A stretch of DNA of 20,572 nt. It comes from Leadbetterella sp964489955. Its GTDB lineage: Bacteria > Bacteroidota > Bacteroidia > Cytophagales > Spirosomataceae. Position numbers and translations under genes: made by a program. Where the stretch lies: assembly GCA_964489955.1 (NCBI GenBank), contig CAZBAV010000077.1, forward strand, positions 1 through 20,572, in the 5' to 3' direction. Below the pieces are notes generated by a model. It saw only the letters and a list, made by a program, of their open reading frames with translations, had not been told where the DNA came from and ran no database searches. This document shows positions 8,605-16,266 of this stretch, in pieces; position 1 is the first letter of the stretch, and each line of letters starts with the position of its first letter.

Positions 8605-8722
8605 AGATTGGTGTTTTTGAGAGCTTTTTTTATTTGCTCTAAGTAGTTTTTATTTTAAGTAATTTTATGTCAGTTTCTAATAGCCTTTCAGGCTTATATA
8701 AAATCTTAATTATGCTTTCCTG

Positions 8723-9115
8723 TTAGGCAATGGATTTGTTCTTAAATAGTAATACCATTATAAAATGAATGGAAAGAAAAAGTCCCCAGATAATTATGGT
8801 GCTGTACACGGAGTCCACTGTTTCAAAGCGGGAGTTTAAACCCAAGTTAAACCACAATACGGATAAGATGTTATAAACCAGGTATGTGCTTAGGTGGAAT
8901 CGTAAGCCAAAGTCCCGGCCAGTTTGACTTTTACGGTCTATTTGACCAAAGTATGAACCTGCTATAAACATGCTTATACCATAAATAAGGGCAGAAAGGA
9001 TTATTTTTTCCTGAGATTGGGAATCTAATGCAAAGCTCAGATTGTAGCGAAAAATTAGCGTAAATACGGCTGCAATAGAAGCAAAGGCGATTAAGAACGG
9101 ACTTAACTTTTTCAT
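8723..9115 (-). CDS. Small four-helix membrane protein of unknown function
   Basis: The product is 130 aa with four predicted transmembrane helices at about 5-22, 38-56, 75-93 and 104-124. Short polar loops include GQIDRKSQTGRDFG. I do not recognise the family. Upstream, the minus strand reads CAACTTTG at about 9138-9145, one mismatch from the TAnnTTTG box. The gap to the receptor gene is 118 bp, so co-transcription is possible but not shown. A function cannot be assigned. Confidence 0.75.
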   Translation of the reverse strand: MKKLSPFLIAFASIAAVFTLIFRYNLSFALDSQSQEKIILSALIYGISMFIAGSYFGQIDRKSQTGRDFGLRFHLSTYLVYNILSVLWFNLGLNSRFETVDSVYSTIIIWGLFLSIHFIMVLLFKNKSIA

Positions 9116-9239
9116 CTTTTTGGGTTTGTTTACGATACAAAGTTGCTTAGTTGTACCATGCCCATACAGTTGATTTCGATAAGTAGAAGCTTTTTACCGA
9201 TGAATGGATGATAGTTTAAGATTTCTTAACAGTCAGGAT

Positions 9240-9270
9240 TTTGTAAGAATAGGTTAAGTGTGTAATTTCG
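9240..9270 (+). promoter_or_regulatory. Candidate promoter of the small acidic ORF
   Basis: TTTG at 9240-9243 and TAATTTCG at 9263-9270 are separated by 19 bp, which fits the Bacteroidota TTTG-N19-21-TAnnTTTG arrangement with one mismatch in the -7 box. The expected transcription start is at about 9275-9278, 15-20 nt before the small ORF. Confidence 0.5.
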
Positions 9271-9292
9271 AACAAATTAAACAACTAAAATT

Positions 9293-9376
9293 ATGGAAGA
9301 TTACATCCTACATCCGGATGACTTCGACTTCCAAGATTACGAGGAAGTAGAACAGGATAGACTGGACGACAAATAG
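9293..9376 (+). CDS. 27-aa highly acidic small protein (candidate)
   Basis: ATG 9293 opens 27 codons ending at TAG 9374. The peptide begins MEDYILHPDDFDFQDY and ends RLDDK. It has 12 Asp/Glu, one Arg and one Lys, no signal peptide and no membrane segment, so it would be soluble and net about -10. It lacks a Shine-Dalgarno site but has the A-rich leader usual in this phylum. A candidate promoter lies just upstream and a terminator hairpin overlaps the stop codon, so ORF and transcript boundaries fit closely. It occupies an otherwise gene-free stretch, 9116-9528. The alternative is a non-coding RNA of about 115 nt with a chance ORF. I do not recognise the peptide. Confidence 0.5.
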   Translation: MEDYILHPDDFDFQDYEEVEQDRLDDK

Positions 9377-9390
9377 ACGCCAGTCTTTTT
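9360..9390 (+). terminator. Rho-independent terminator of the small acidic ORF
   Basis: GACTGG (9360-9365) pairs with CCAGTC (9380-9385). The stem extends by two base pairs (CG with CG) past a bulged A and is followed by a run of T. The left arm lies in the last codons of the small ORF and the stop codon falls in the loop. Confidence 0.75.
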
Positions 9391-9492
9391 TATTTTAAAA
9401 TAAGAATACTATTCAAGACACTATAGAGTTACTTCAAAAAAACTCTTTGTAGGTCATTTACAAGAAGACTCAATTGCATTACCAAAACGCCT

Positions 9493-9515
9493 GGGTCTTT
9501 TTAGGTAAGAGACCC
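9493..9515 (-). terminator. Weak candidate terminator downstream of mutS
   Basis: GGGTCT and AGACCC form a 6-bp stem with an 11-nt loop, 14 bp after the mutS stop on the minus strand. A TTTT tract follows a few bases past the stem. The stem is short and the tract displaced, so this is tentative. Confidence 0.3.
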
Positions 9516-9528
9516 TGCCAATAAAAAC

Positions 9529-12141
9529 CTACTTCAACTTACTCTTCAGCTCATTTAATTTTAGTAGGGCTTCTATTGGTGATATTGTGTTCAGATCCAG
9601 GTTTCTTATGCTTTCTTTCACTTCTTCGCCGGCAGGGTCTACGGGGTCAAAGAAGTTGAGTTGGTAATTGTTCTTAGGGGCATCGTTAAGTTTTTGCTTA
9701 TTCTTTTCCTTAATCTCGCTCTTTTCTAGGCTGTGCAAAATCTCATTGGCTCGTAAAACTACGGCTTGGGGCATTCCTGCCAACTGAGCCACATGGATAC
9801 CAAAACTATGCTCACTCCCGCCTTCTTTCAGTTTGCGTAGGAAAACAATTTTGCCGTTTAACTCCCTTACAGACACATTAAAGTTCTTTATCCTCGGAAA
9901 ATCCTGTGTGAGGATATTGAGCTCATGATAGTGCGTAGCAAAAAGCGTACGTGGGCGGTCGGTTTTGTGGTTGTGCAGGTGTTCTGCTATACTCCAGGCT
10001 ATACTTACGCCGTCATATGTGCTGGTTCCGCGACCAATCTCGTCCATTATTACCAAGCTTCTGTCGCTCAGGTTATTGAGGATTGAGGCTGTTTCTGTCA
10101 TTTCTACCATAAAGGTACTTTCTCCACGAGAGAGGTTGTCATTTGCACCCACGCGAGTAAAAATCTTGTCTACAATACCTATTTGTGCAGAGGTGGCTGG
10201 TACGTAGCAGCCAATTTGAGCCATAAGTACGATGAGAGCCGTTTGTCTTAATAGTGCCGACTTACCCGCCATGTTTGGCCCTGTTATAATAATGATTTGC
10301 TGGGTTTCATTATCAAGAAAAAGGTCATTTGGTACATAGCTTTCGCCTAATGGTAACTGCTGTTCTATAACAGGATGGCGGCCATCTTTTATGTCCAAAA
10401 CTTTGGTTTCGGTTATTTCAGGCTTAGAATAATTGTTCTTTTTTGCAGTTATGGCAAAAGAAAGTAGGGCATCTAGAGAAGAAATCACCCGTGAGTTTTC
10501 CTGTATTTGTGCCACAAATTCTGCTGCTGCAGCTACCAAATTATTAAAAATCCTAAACTCGATCTCATGAATTTTACTCTCCGCCGTAAGGATTTTCTCT
10601 TCGTATATCTTTAACTCCTCGGTAATGTATCGTTCTGCATTTACAAGGGTTTGTTTACGTATCCATTCTACCGGTACCTTGTCTTTATGTGCATTAGAAA
10701 CCTCCAGGTAGTAGCCAAAAACCTTATTGTAAGCTATTTTAAGTGATGGGATGGACGTTCTGGCAGACTCTCGTGTTTGTATTTCTACCAGGTAATCTTT
10801 TCCCGAAAAAGCTATTTTATGGAGTTCATCTAAAGCTTCATCTACTCCAGTTTGTATCATATTGCCTTGGTTGCTCAAGGTTGGGGCATCATCACGGAGT
10901 TCTGTACTTATTTTATCTACCAGATATTTACAGTCTTGTAGTTGGTGTATAAACTTTTCCAGGGTCGCATTTCCACTTCCTTTGTCGGCCAAAAGTGCTT
11001 TTAGAGGGTCTATCTGTCCCAGGGCTTTTTTGAGTTGTACCATTTCCCTTGGTGTAATCCGTCTTACTGCTACTTTAGAAACCAGACGTTCTAGGTCGCC
11101 AATCGGTTTAAGGATTTGGGTCAAAGACAGGAGAGTGTCCTCGCCATCTTTCAGAAACTGAACGGTATTAAGGCGTTCATCTATTTGGGTTTTGTCTTTT
11201 AAAGGAAGTACCATCCATTTTCTCAGAAGCCGGGCTCCCATAGGTGTAATGGTTTGGTCTAGTACATCAATAAGCGGAACACCGCCCTCAAACTGTGCAA
11301 AAATAAGCTCCAAATTACGTATGGTGAAGCGGTCTAGCCAGACATGACTTTCTTTATCCAGACGGTTTAGGCGGCTTATGTGGCTTACGTCTTTGTGTTC
11401 GGTGTCATTCAGATACTGCAAGATTACTCCAGAAGCGGTGATACCTTGCTTTAGGTTTTCCACCCCAAAACCTTTTAGTGAATTGGTTTTGAAATGGTTG
11501 GTAAGGAGTTCATTGGCAAAGTCGTAGGTAAAAGCCCAGTCGTCAAAAGTATACGTATTGTACTTGTCGCCAAAGGTGCTTTCAAAACGAGTTTTGTGTT
11601 TTTTGCAATACAAGATTTCTGAAGGGCCAAAACCTTGGATTAATTTATCTACATACGAAAGCGTACCCTCTGTAGTGAAAAACTCTCCTGTACTAATGTC
11701 CAAAAAAGCCACACCGAGCAAGTCTTCCGCCGCAAAGTGTATCGAAGCCAAATAGTTGTTTTGACGGACATCCAGCACGTTATCATTGAAAGAAACTCCG
11801 GGAGTAACCAACTCTGTAACACCTCTTTTTACGATACCTTTTACTGTTTTCGGGTCTTCTAGTTGGTCACAAATAGCCACACGCTGCCCGGCTCGGACTA
11901 ACTTCGGCAAGTAGTTATCTAGAGAGTGGTGCGGAAAACCAGCCAATTCGTCGTTTGTTCCACCGTTATTCCTTCTGGTGAGTACTATTCCAAGTATCTT
12001 GGATGCTTTTATAGCATCTTCTCCAAAAGTTTCATAAAAGTCACCCACCCTAAATAGCAACATAGCTCCGGGATATTTGGCTTTTATTTGGTTGTACTGT
12101 TTATTTAGTGGTGTTTCTTTTGGTTCGGCAGTTTTGGCCAT
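9529..12141 (-). CDS. mutS: DNA mismatch repair ATPase MutS
   Basis: The product is 870 aa, normal for bacterial MutS1. It binds mismatches and small loops as a dimer and recruits MutL. The mismatch-reading Phe-x-Glu motif is at 35-37 (GDFYETFGE). Connector, lever and clamp domains follow. The ATPase has Walker A at 621-628 (GPNMAGKS), the GANDNLSRGESTF loop at 665-677 and Walker B/signature at 695-707 (SLVIMDEIGRGTS), then THYHEL. The C-terminus (NYQLNFFDP, then SPIEALLKLNELKSKL) is the usual helical dimer tail. All key residues are intact. It is divergent from the glycan operon, and no mutL is nearby. Confidence 0.98.
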   Translation of the reverse strand: MAKTAEPKETPLNKQYNQIKAKYPGAMLLFRVGDFYETFGEDAIKASKILGIVLTRRNNGGTNDELAGFPHHSLDNYLPKLVRAGQRVAICDQLEDPKTVKGIVKRGVTELVTPGVSFNDNVLDVRQNNYLASIHFAAEDLLGVAFLDISTGEFFTTEGTLSYVDKLIQGFGPSEILYCKKHKTRFESTFGDKYNTYTFDDWAFTYDFANELLTNHFKTNSLKGFGVENLKQGITASGVILQYLNDTEHKDVSHISRLNRLDKESHVWLDRFTIRNLELIFAQFEGGVPLIDVLDQTITPMGARLLRKWMVLPLKDKTQIDERLNTVQFLKDGEDTLLSLTQILKPIGDLERLVSKVAVRRITPREMVQLKKALGQIDPLKALLADKGSGNATLEKFIHQLQDCKYLVDKISTELRDDAPTLSNQGNMIQTGVDEALDELHKIAFSGKDYLVEIQTRESARTSIPSLKIAYNKVFGYYLEVSNAHKDKVPVEWIRKQTLVNAERYITEELKIYEEKILTAESKIHEIEFRIFNNLVAAAAEFVAQIQENSRVISSLDALLSFAITAKKNNYSKPEITETKVLDIKDGRHPVIEQQLPLGESYVPNDLFLDNETQQIIIITGPNMAGKSALLRQTALIVLMAQIGCYVPATSAQIGIVDKIFTRVGANDNLSRGESTFMVEMTETASILNNLSDRSLVIMDEIGRGTSTYDGVSIAWSIAEHLHNHKTDRPRTLFATHYHELNILTQDFPRIKNFNVSVRELNGKIVFLRKLKEGGSEHSFGIHVAQLAGMPQAVVLRANEILHSLEKSEIKEKNKQKLNDAPKNNYQLNFFDPVDPAGEEVKESIRNLDLNTISPIEALLKLNELKSKLK

Positions 12142-12163
12142 TCTCTTTGCGTTGTTGAAACTC

Positions 12164-12171
12164 CAAAAATA
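12164..12171 (-). promoter_or_regulatory. Candidate -7 promoter box for mutS
   Basis: The minus strand reads TATTTTTG, an exact TAnnTTTG match, 22 bp upstream of the mutS ATG. This is the same spacing as the hemB candidate. No clear -33 element is visible. Confidence 0.4.
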
Positions 12172-12371
12172 GTGAATTTTGCTTAGAATTAAGAACGAGT
12201 TACTTTACTGCCTGGTTTTCTTTGTCTTTAAAAGTATTAGTAATCTTGTATATAGTTATTTGTTGCTTTTATGCAATCGGTGCTGATTTTTATACAGATA
12301 AAGTTAGCCTATCGAATTTTATAAGCGAAATTGTCGTAAATTCGCACCTTTCAAACCAAGAAATATTTTTT

Positions 12372-13454
12372 GTGCAAGAAAGAAAGATTCTAAGGGCATT
12401 GGCTGTGGTTTTACCGCAGTTTCATCCTTTTCCTGAAAATGATGCGTGGTGGGGTAAGGGTTTTACCGAATGGACTAATGTTACAAAGGCGAAGCCACGT
12501 TATAGGGGACATTACCAGCCACATTTACCAGCAGATTTGGGTTTTTATGATTTAAGGTTACCCCAGACCAGGGAAGATATGGCTACCCTTGCTAAGGAAT
12601 ATGGCATACACGGTTTTTGTATACATCACTATTGGTTTAATGGCAAGCAACTCATGGAAAGGCCAGTTACAGAAATGCTTGAAAGTGGTAAACCTGATTT
12701 TCCGTTTATGTTATGTTGGGCCAATGAAAACTGGACTCGTAGGTGGGATGGGCAAGATCAAGAAATTTTAATAAAACAAGATTATTCGGCCCACGATCAT
12801 AGAGAACATGCAGCATGGTTATGCCAAAATGCGTTTAAAGACGAAAGATATATTAAGATAGATGGGAAACCCTTTTTTCTATTTTTTAATAGCCACATTA
12901 TTCCGGATTTAAAAGAAACGATAGAAATCTGGCGTGAAGAGGTAAAAAAGCATGGATTTACAGATATCTACCTGGCAGGAGTACGTACTGCTTCAGATGC
13001 CGTTCCTAACGCTGTAGAAGTGGGGTTTGATGCTACCATAGAGTGGCAGCCCGACTGGAAGACATTGGCATTTCCGCCTAATTTTTATAACAGGTTAAAG
13101 AATAAAGTTGGTTTGGGTGAGACGTACCGAAAGATAACGTATGATGAAGTGGTGGGCAAAATGAAAGCCTTACCAGAGCCTGCCAATAAGAATTTTAAAT
13201 GTATCGTGCCAGGTTGGGATAATACAGCCAGAAGGAAAAATAATGCTTTTATTATCCACGATTCTACACCAGAAAAGTACAAAGCGTGGTTTGAGTTTGT
13301 GTGCCAAAATACTACTGTGTACTCAGCAGAGGAGAATTTTGTATTCATTAACGCTTGGAACGAGTGGGCAGAAGGCAACCATTTGGAACCAGACAGAAAG
13401 TGGGGAGTACAATATCTGGAAAAAACGAAAGAAGTATTAGATTCATACAAATAA
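12372..13454 (+). CDS. WbsX / GH99-like glycan-active protein, first gene of the glycan operon
   Basis: The product is 360 aa from GTG 12372. Conserved WbsX-family motifs start at once: VVLPQFHPFPENDAWWGKGF, TEWTNV, then LCWANENWTRRWDG, and near the C-terminus AWNEWAEGNHLEPD. Proteins of this family occur in O-antigen and capsule loci and have a GH99-like TIM-barrel; whether they are transferases or hydrolases is often unresolved. No signal peptide is needed for the GTG form. The frame is open back to a TTG at 12222 (410 aa), adding a hydrophobic stretch unlike the family; there is no in-frame ATG before the conserved core. A TAAATTCG sequence at 12337-12344 could be the operon's -7 box and would exclude the TTG start. 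The next gene follows 42 bp later. Confidence 0.85.
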   Translation: MQERKILRALAVVLPQFHPFPENDAWWGKGFTEWTNVTKAKPRYRGHYQPHLPADLGFYDLRLPQTREDMATLAKEYGIHGFCIHHYWFNGKQLMERPVTEMLESGKPDFPFMLCWANENWTRRWDGQDQEILIKQDYSAHDHREHAAWLCQNAFKDERYIKIDGKPFFLFFNSHIIPDLKETIEIWREEVKKHGFTDIYLAGVRTASDAVPNAVEVGFDATIEWQPDWKTLAFPPNFYNRLKNKVGLGETYRKITYDEVVGKMKALPEPANKNFKCIVPGWDNTARRKNNAFIIHDSTPEKYKAWFEFVCQNTTVYSAEENFVFINAWNEWAEGNHLEPDRKWGVQYLEKTKEVLDSYK

Positions 13455-13496
13455 AGAGACTGCCTAAAGATAGTTTTACCCAAAATAAATATACAT

Positions 13497-14339
13497 ATGA
13501 AACTGTATTTTGAACCAGAAAGATTAACCGAGCTTGCTAAAAAGCATGCTGAGGAGTTTAAGTCTGGCAAACCATATGAACATATAGTAATAGATAATTT
13601 TTTGGATCCCGAGGCCCTAGAGAAGGTGCTGGCAGAGTTTCCTGATAAGAATACCAAGGTATGGCACGATTATCAGAACCATTACGAGCAAAAACAGGAG
13701 CTAAATGGGGAAGGCAAAATGGGAAGCTTTACGCAACATTTGCTTTACCAGTTTAATTCTGCCCCTTTTCTTAAGTTCTTGGAAGATCTTACAGGCATTG
13801 AGCACCTAATACCTGATCCCTATTTTTATGGAGGTGGAGTGCACCAACTAAACCGTGGTGGTAAACTGGCAGTACATGCGGACTACTCTAAGCATGTAAA
13901 ATGGCCTTTGGATAGAAGGATAAATGCTATTCTGTATCTGAACAAAGACTGGAAAGAAGAATATAACGGGCATCTTGAACTATGGGATACAGAAGTAACC
14001 AAATGTGAAAAGAAAGTATTGCCATTGTTTAACCGTTTGTTGGTTTTTGCTGTGACAGATTTTAATATGCATGGTGTGCCTGAGCCATTGAACTGCCCGG
14101 AGGAGATGAGCCGAAAATCCTTGGCTTTTTTTTACTTTACAAACGGACGTCCTGAACATGAAGTAGACCATAACAAAAAACTTCATGTGAAATTTACTGA
14201 TCGTCCTACAGACTATACTCCGAAAAATGCCCAAGCTAAGGAAAACTATATTGGGTATGAGAAGAATCCTGTAAAGAGATTTGTGAGACAGGTGACACCT
14301 CCATTTTTGTTTGATCTGGTTAAAAAAATTATAAAGTAA
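13497..14339 (+). CDS. 2-oxoglutarate/Fe(II)-dependent oxygenase (prolyl-4-hydroxylase-like)
   Basis: The product is 280 aa. The double-stranded beta-helix metal site is visible: His127 and Asp129 (VHADYS), distal His192 (NMHGVPEP) and a probable 2-oxoglutarate-binding Arg206 (SRKSLAFFYF). Such enzymes use O2 and 2-oxoglutarate to hydroxylate or otherwise oxidise a substrate. No signal peptide is seen, so it is cytosolic. It sits between the WbsX gene and two glycosyltransferases (gaps of 42 and 36 bp), so a sugar, sugar-linked acyl group or glycan carrier is the inferred substrate; a protein proline or lysine substrate remains possible. The C-terminal 60 residues are basic and not recognised. 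Confidence 0.88.
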   Translation: MKLYFEPERLTELAKKHAEEFKSGKPYEHIVIDNFLDPEALEKVLAEFPDKNTKVWHDYQNHYEQKQELNGEGKMGSFTQHLLYQFNSAPFLKFLEDLTGIEHLIPDPYFYGGGVHQLNRGGKLAVHADYSKHVKWPLDRRINAILYLNKDWKEEYNGHLELWDTEVTKCEKKVLPLFNRLLVFAVTDFNMHGVPEPLNCPEEMSRKSLAFFYFTNGRPEHEVDHNKKLHVKFTDRPTDYTPKNAQAKENYIGYEKNPVKRFVRQVTPPFLFDLVKKIIK

Positions 14340-14375
14340 AAGGCAGCGAAGGGAAAAGCCGCGAAAATAAGAATA

Positions 14376-15263
14376 ATGCCGAAAGTATCTGTCATACTGC
14401 CCAATTATAACCATCACAAGTATCTTCAGCAAAGGATAGATAGTATCCTAAGTCAGGATTTTCAGGATTACGAGCTAATTGTCTTGGATGATGCTTCTAC
14501 AGATTCCAGTGTCAGTATTGTGGAGTCATATCATGACGAACCCAAGATTTCGGTGTTCGAGATAAATGATGTTAATTCTGGGTCTCCATTTAGGCAATGG
14601 CAAAAGGGAATTGAACTAGCAAAAGGAGAGTACATTTGGATTGCGGAAAGCGACGATGTGGCCTCCTCTTCTTTCTTGTCTATATTGGTAGATTACCTGG
14701 ACAATGATCCTCTTGTTGGAGTGGCCTTTTGTCCTTCGATCTGGATTGATGAGAAGGGAAATAATATTCATATTCCGGGACATGAGGAAGAACCGGAAAA
14801 ATGGAGTGGTAATATATTGATAGCCAATGAGTTTCTGATTGGCAATGTGATATACAATGCCAGTTCGGCTGTTTTTAGGAAAAGTTTGGTTTCTAAAGTA
14901 AGTTTTGCAGAGCTAAGCACTTTTAAATATGCGGGTGATTGGCTTTTTTGGGTACAACTTTTGGGCGACTCTAAGGCGGTTAGAACCGAGCGGCGTTTGA
15001 ATTTCTTCCGTAGGCATGATGAAAACGTTTCTTTCAAATCGGAGAAAGAAGGACTGCAGTTTGTGGAGGGTCTGAAGATAGTTTCTTGGATTTTTAAAAA
15101 CAAAGGCATCGGTTTCTGGAAGCGTAGAAAAACTATGCTCTACTGGGCTCGTAGATTCTTTTTTACAAAACTTAAGTCGCCTGATGCGGTGTTAAAAACT
15201 CTTCCACTGGAGTTAAGAACGTATGTAAAAATCTTTCGGGGGTTAGATAAAAAGAAAAGATAA
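14376..15263 (+). CDS. Family 2 glycosyltransferase (first of two)
   Basis: The product is 295 aa with a GT-A fold. The nucleotide-binding start is VSVILPNYNHHKYL, followed by VLDDASTDSS (Asp38-Asp39) and the metal-binding ESDD at 91-94. The later RHDENVSF motif is common in inverting GT2 enzymes. There is no transmembrane helix; the basic, aromatic C-terminus (WKRRKTMLYWARRFFFTKL) could contact the membrane. It adds one sugar to a growing glycan; donor and acceptor cannot be read. Only 2 bp separate it from the next glycosyltransferase, so the pair is surely co-translated. Confidence 0.93.
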   Translation: MPKVSVILPNYNHHKYLQQRIDSILSQDFQDYELIVLDDASTDSSVSIVESYHDEPKISVFEINDVNSGSPFRQWQKGIELAKGEYIWIAESDDVASSSFLSILVDYLDNDPLVGVAFCPSIWIDEKGNNIHIPGHEEEPEKWSGNILIANEFLIGNVIYNASSAVFRKSLVSKVSFAELSTFKYAGDWLFWVQLLGDSKAVRTERRLNFFRRHDENVSFKSEKEGLQFVEGLKIVSWIFKNKGIGFWKRRKTMLYWARRFFFTKLKSPDAVLKTLPLELRTYVKIFRGLDKKKR

Positions 15264-15265
15264 GT

Positions 15266-16261
15266 ATGGTTTCTGTTTCGGTGGTAATATGTTGTTACAA
15301 CAGTGCCAAGGTGATAGGAAATACTATCCAGCATCTCTTGGCTCAAGATACGGCCAATGTAGAATGGGAAGTTATTTTAGTAGATAACAACTCTACTGAC
15401 GGAACGGCCCAAATAGCTTCTCAGACATGGAAGGAAAGCCCACTACCGAATGTACAGTTTAGGGTGGTGATGGAGAAAAAATCTGGCTTAAGTAATGCCC
15501 GCACAAGGGGGGTGTCTGAGTCGCAGTTCCCAATCATTTCTTTTATAGATGACGACAACTTGGCTCCAAGAAACTGGATAGCATATGTGTCCCGCATTTT
15601 TACCCAAAGAGATATAGGGATTTTAGGCTGCACCGCGAATCCTGTTTTTGAAAAATTAGAACCAGAATGGTTTCATGATAACCGTTTTGCCTTTGCTACA
15701 GGCAGGCTTTATGAAGGTGATTTGGTAGATATAACCGATATAGGTACGGTCTATGGAGCGGGAATGTGCGTAAAGAAAGAGATATATACTGCATTAGAAC
15801 AAAGAGGCTGGGAGCCTATGCTCAGTGGCCGTATTGGAGCTAAGCAATCAGGAGGAGAGGATTCGGAGCTCTGTTTGGCAGCACGGATGTTAGGATATAA
15901 AATTTTCTATACCAATGAGATAGAAATTGGGCATTTCATGCTGGCAGAGAAAGTTACTTGGGAACGTCTAAAAGGTATGACCCATGGTTTCGGTGCTGCT
16001 GATGTTTTTACGCTTATTTATGAAGTTCAATATAAAAAGACTAGCGGGCAGGGAGGTTTGCTGAATTCGCTGCGAATGAGCTGGCTGTTTAATTATGTGG
16101 GAAAAAAACTGGTTTACTTGCTCAAGAAGAACAGTTTTAAAGATAAAGGTTTCAATGAGCTTTATAAGATTAGGAACACGGCTTTTTGTGATACAATTGT
16201 CCAAGAAAAGAAGCGGTTTCAAGCGGGATTTGCTTATTTGGAGCAAATTACTAAATCCTAA
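15266..16261 (+). CDS. Family 2 glycosyltransferase (second of two)
   Basis: The product is 331 aa. It has VSVVICCYNSAKVI, the donor-binding VDNNSTDGT (from Asp40), the metal motif FIDDDN at 93-98, and GGEDSELCLAARMLG at 196-210 carrying the probable catalytic base. It is only distantly like the preceding enzyme, so the two probably form different linkages and not a recent duplication. No transmembrane helix is evident. The next ORF, a thiolase, starts 5 bp after its stop, tying the sugar enzymes to the acyl enzymes in one transcript. Confidence 0.93.
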   Translation: MVSVSVVICCYNSAKVIGNTIQHLLAQDTANVEWEVILVDNNSTDGTAQIASQTWKESPLPNVQFRVVMEKKSGLSNARTRGVSESQFPIISFIDDDNLAPRNWIAYVSRIFTQRDIGILGCTANPVFEKLEPEWFHDNRFAFATGRLYEGDLVDITDIGTVYGAGMCVKKEIYTALEQRGWEPMLSGRIGAKQSGGEDSELCLAARMLGYKIFYTNEIEIGHFMLAEKVTWERLKGMTHGFGAADVFTLIYEVQYKKTSGQGGLLNSLRMSWLFNYVGKKLVYLLKKNSFKDKGFNELYKIRNTAFCDTIVQEKKRFQAGFAYLEQITKS

Positions 16262-16266
16262 ATCCC

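Noticed and set aside
8682..8694. AGCCT-TTC-AGGCT mini-hairpin downstream of the four-helix membrane gene
   Set aside because: The stem is only 5 bp with a 3-nt loop and no T-run on the minus strand, so it does not support a terminator call.
9425..9446. AGAGTT...AACTCT inverted repeat downstream of the small acidic ORF
   Set aside because: It is a 6-bp AT-rich stem with a 10-nt loop and a poor T-tract, within chance expectation for this composition.
13085..13657. 190-codon minus-strand open frame
   Set aside because: It overlaps the ends of two well-supported plus-strand genes, and its peptide has no recognisable motif.
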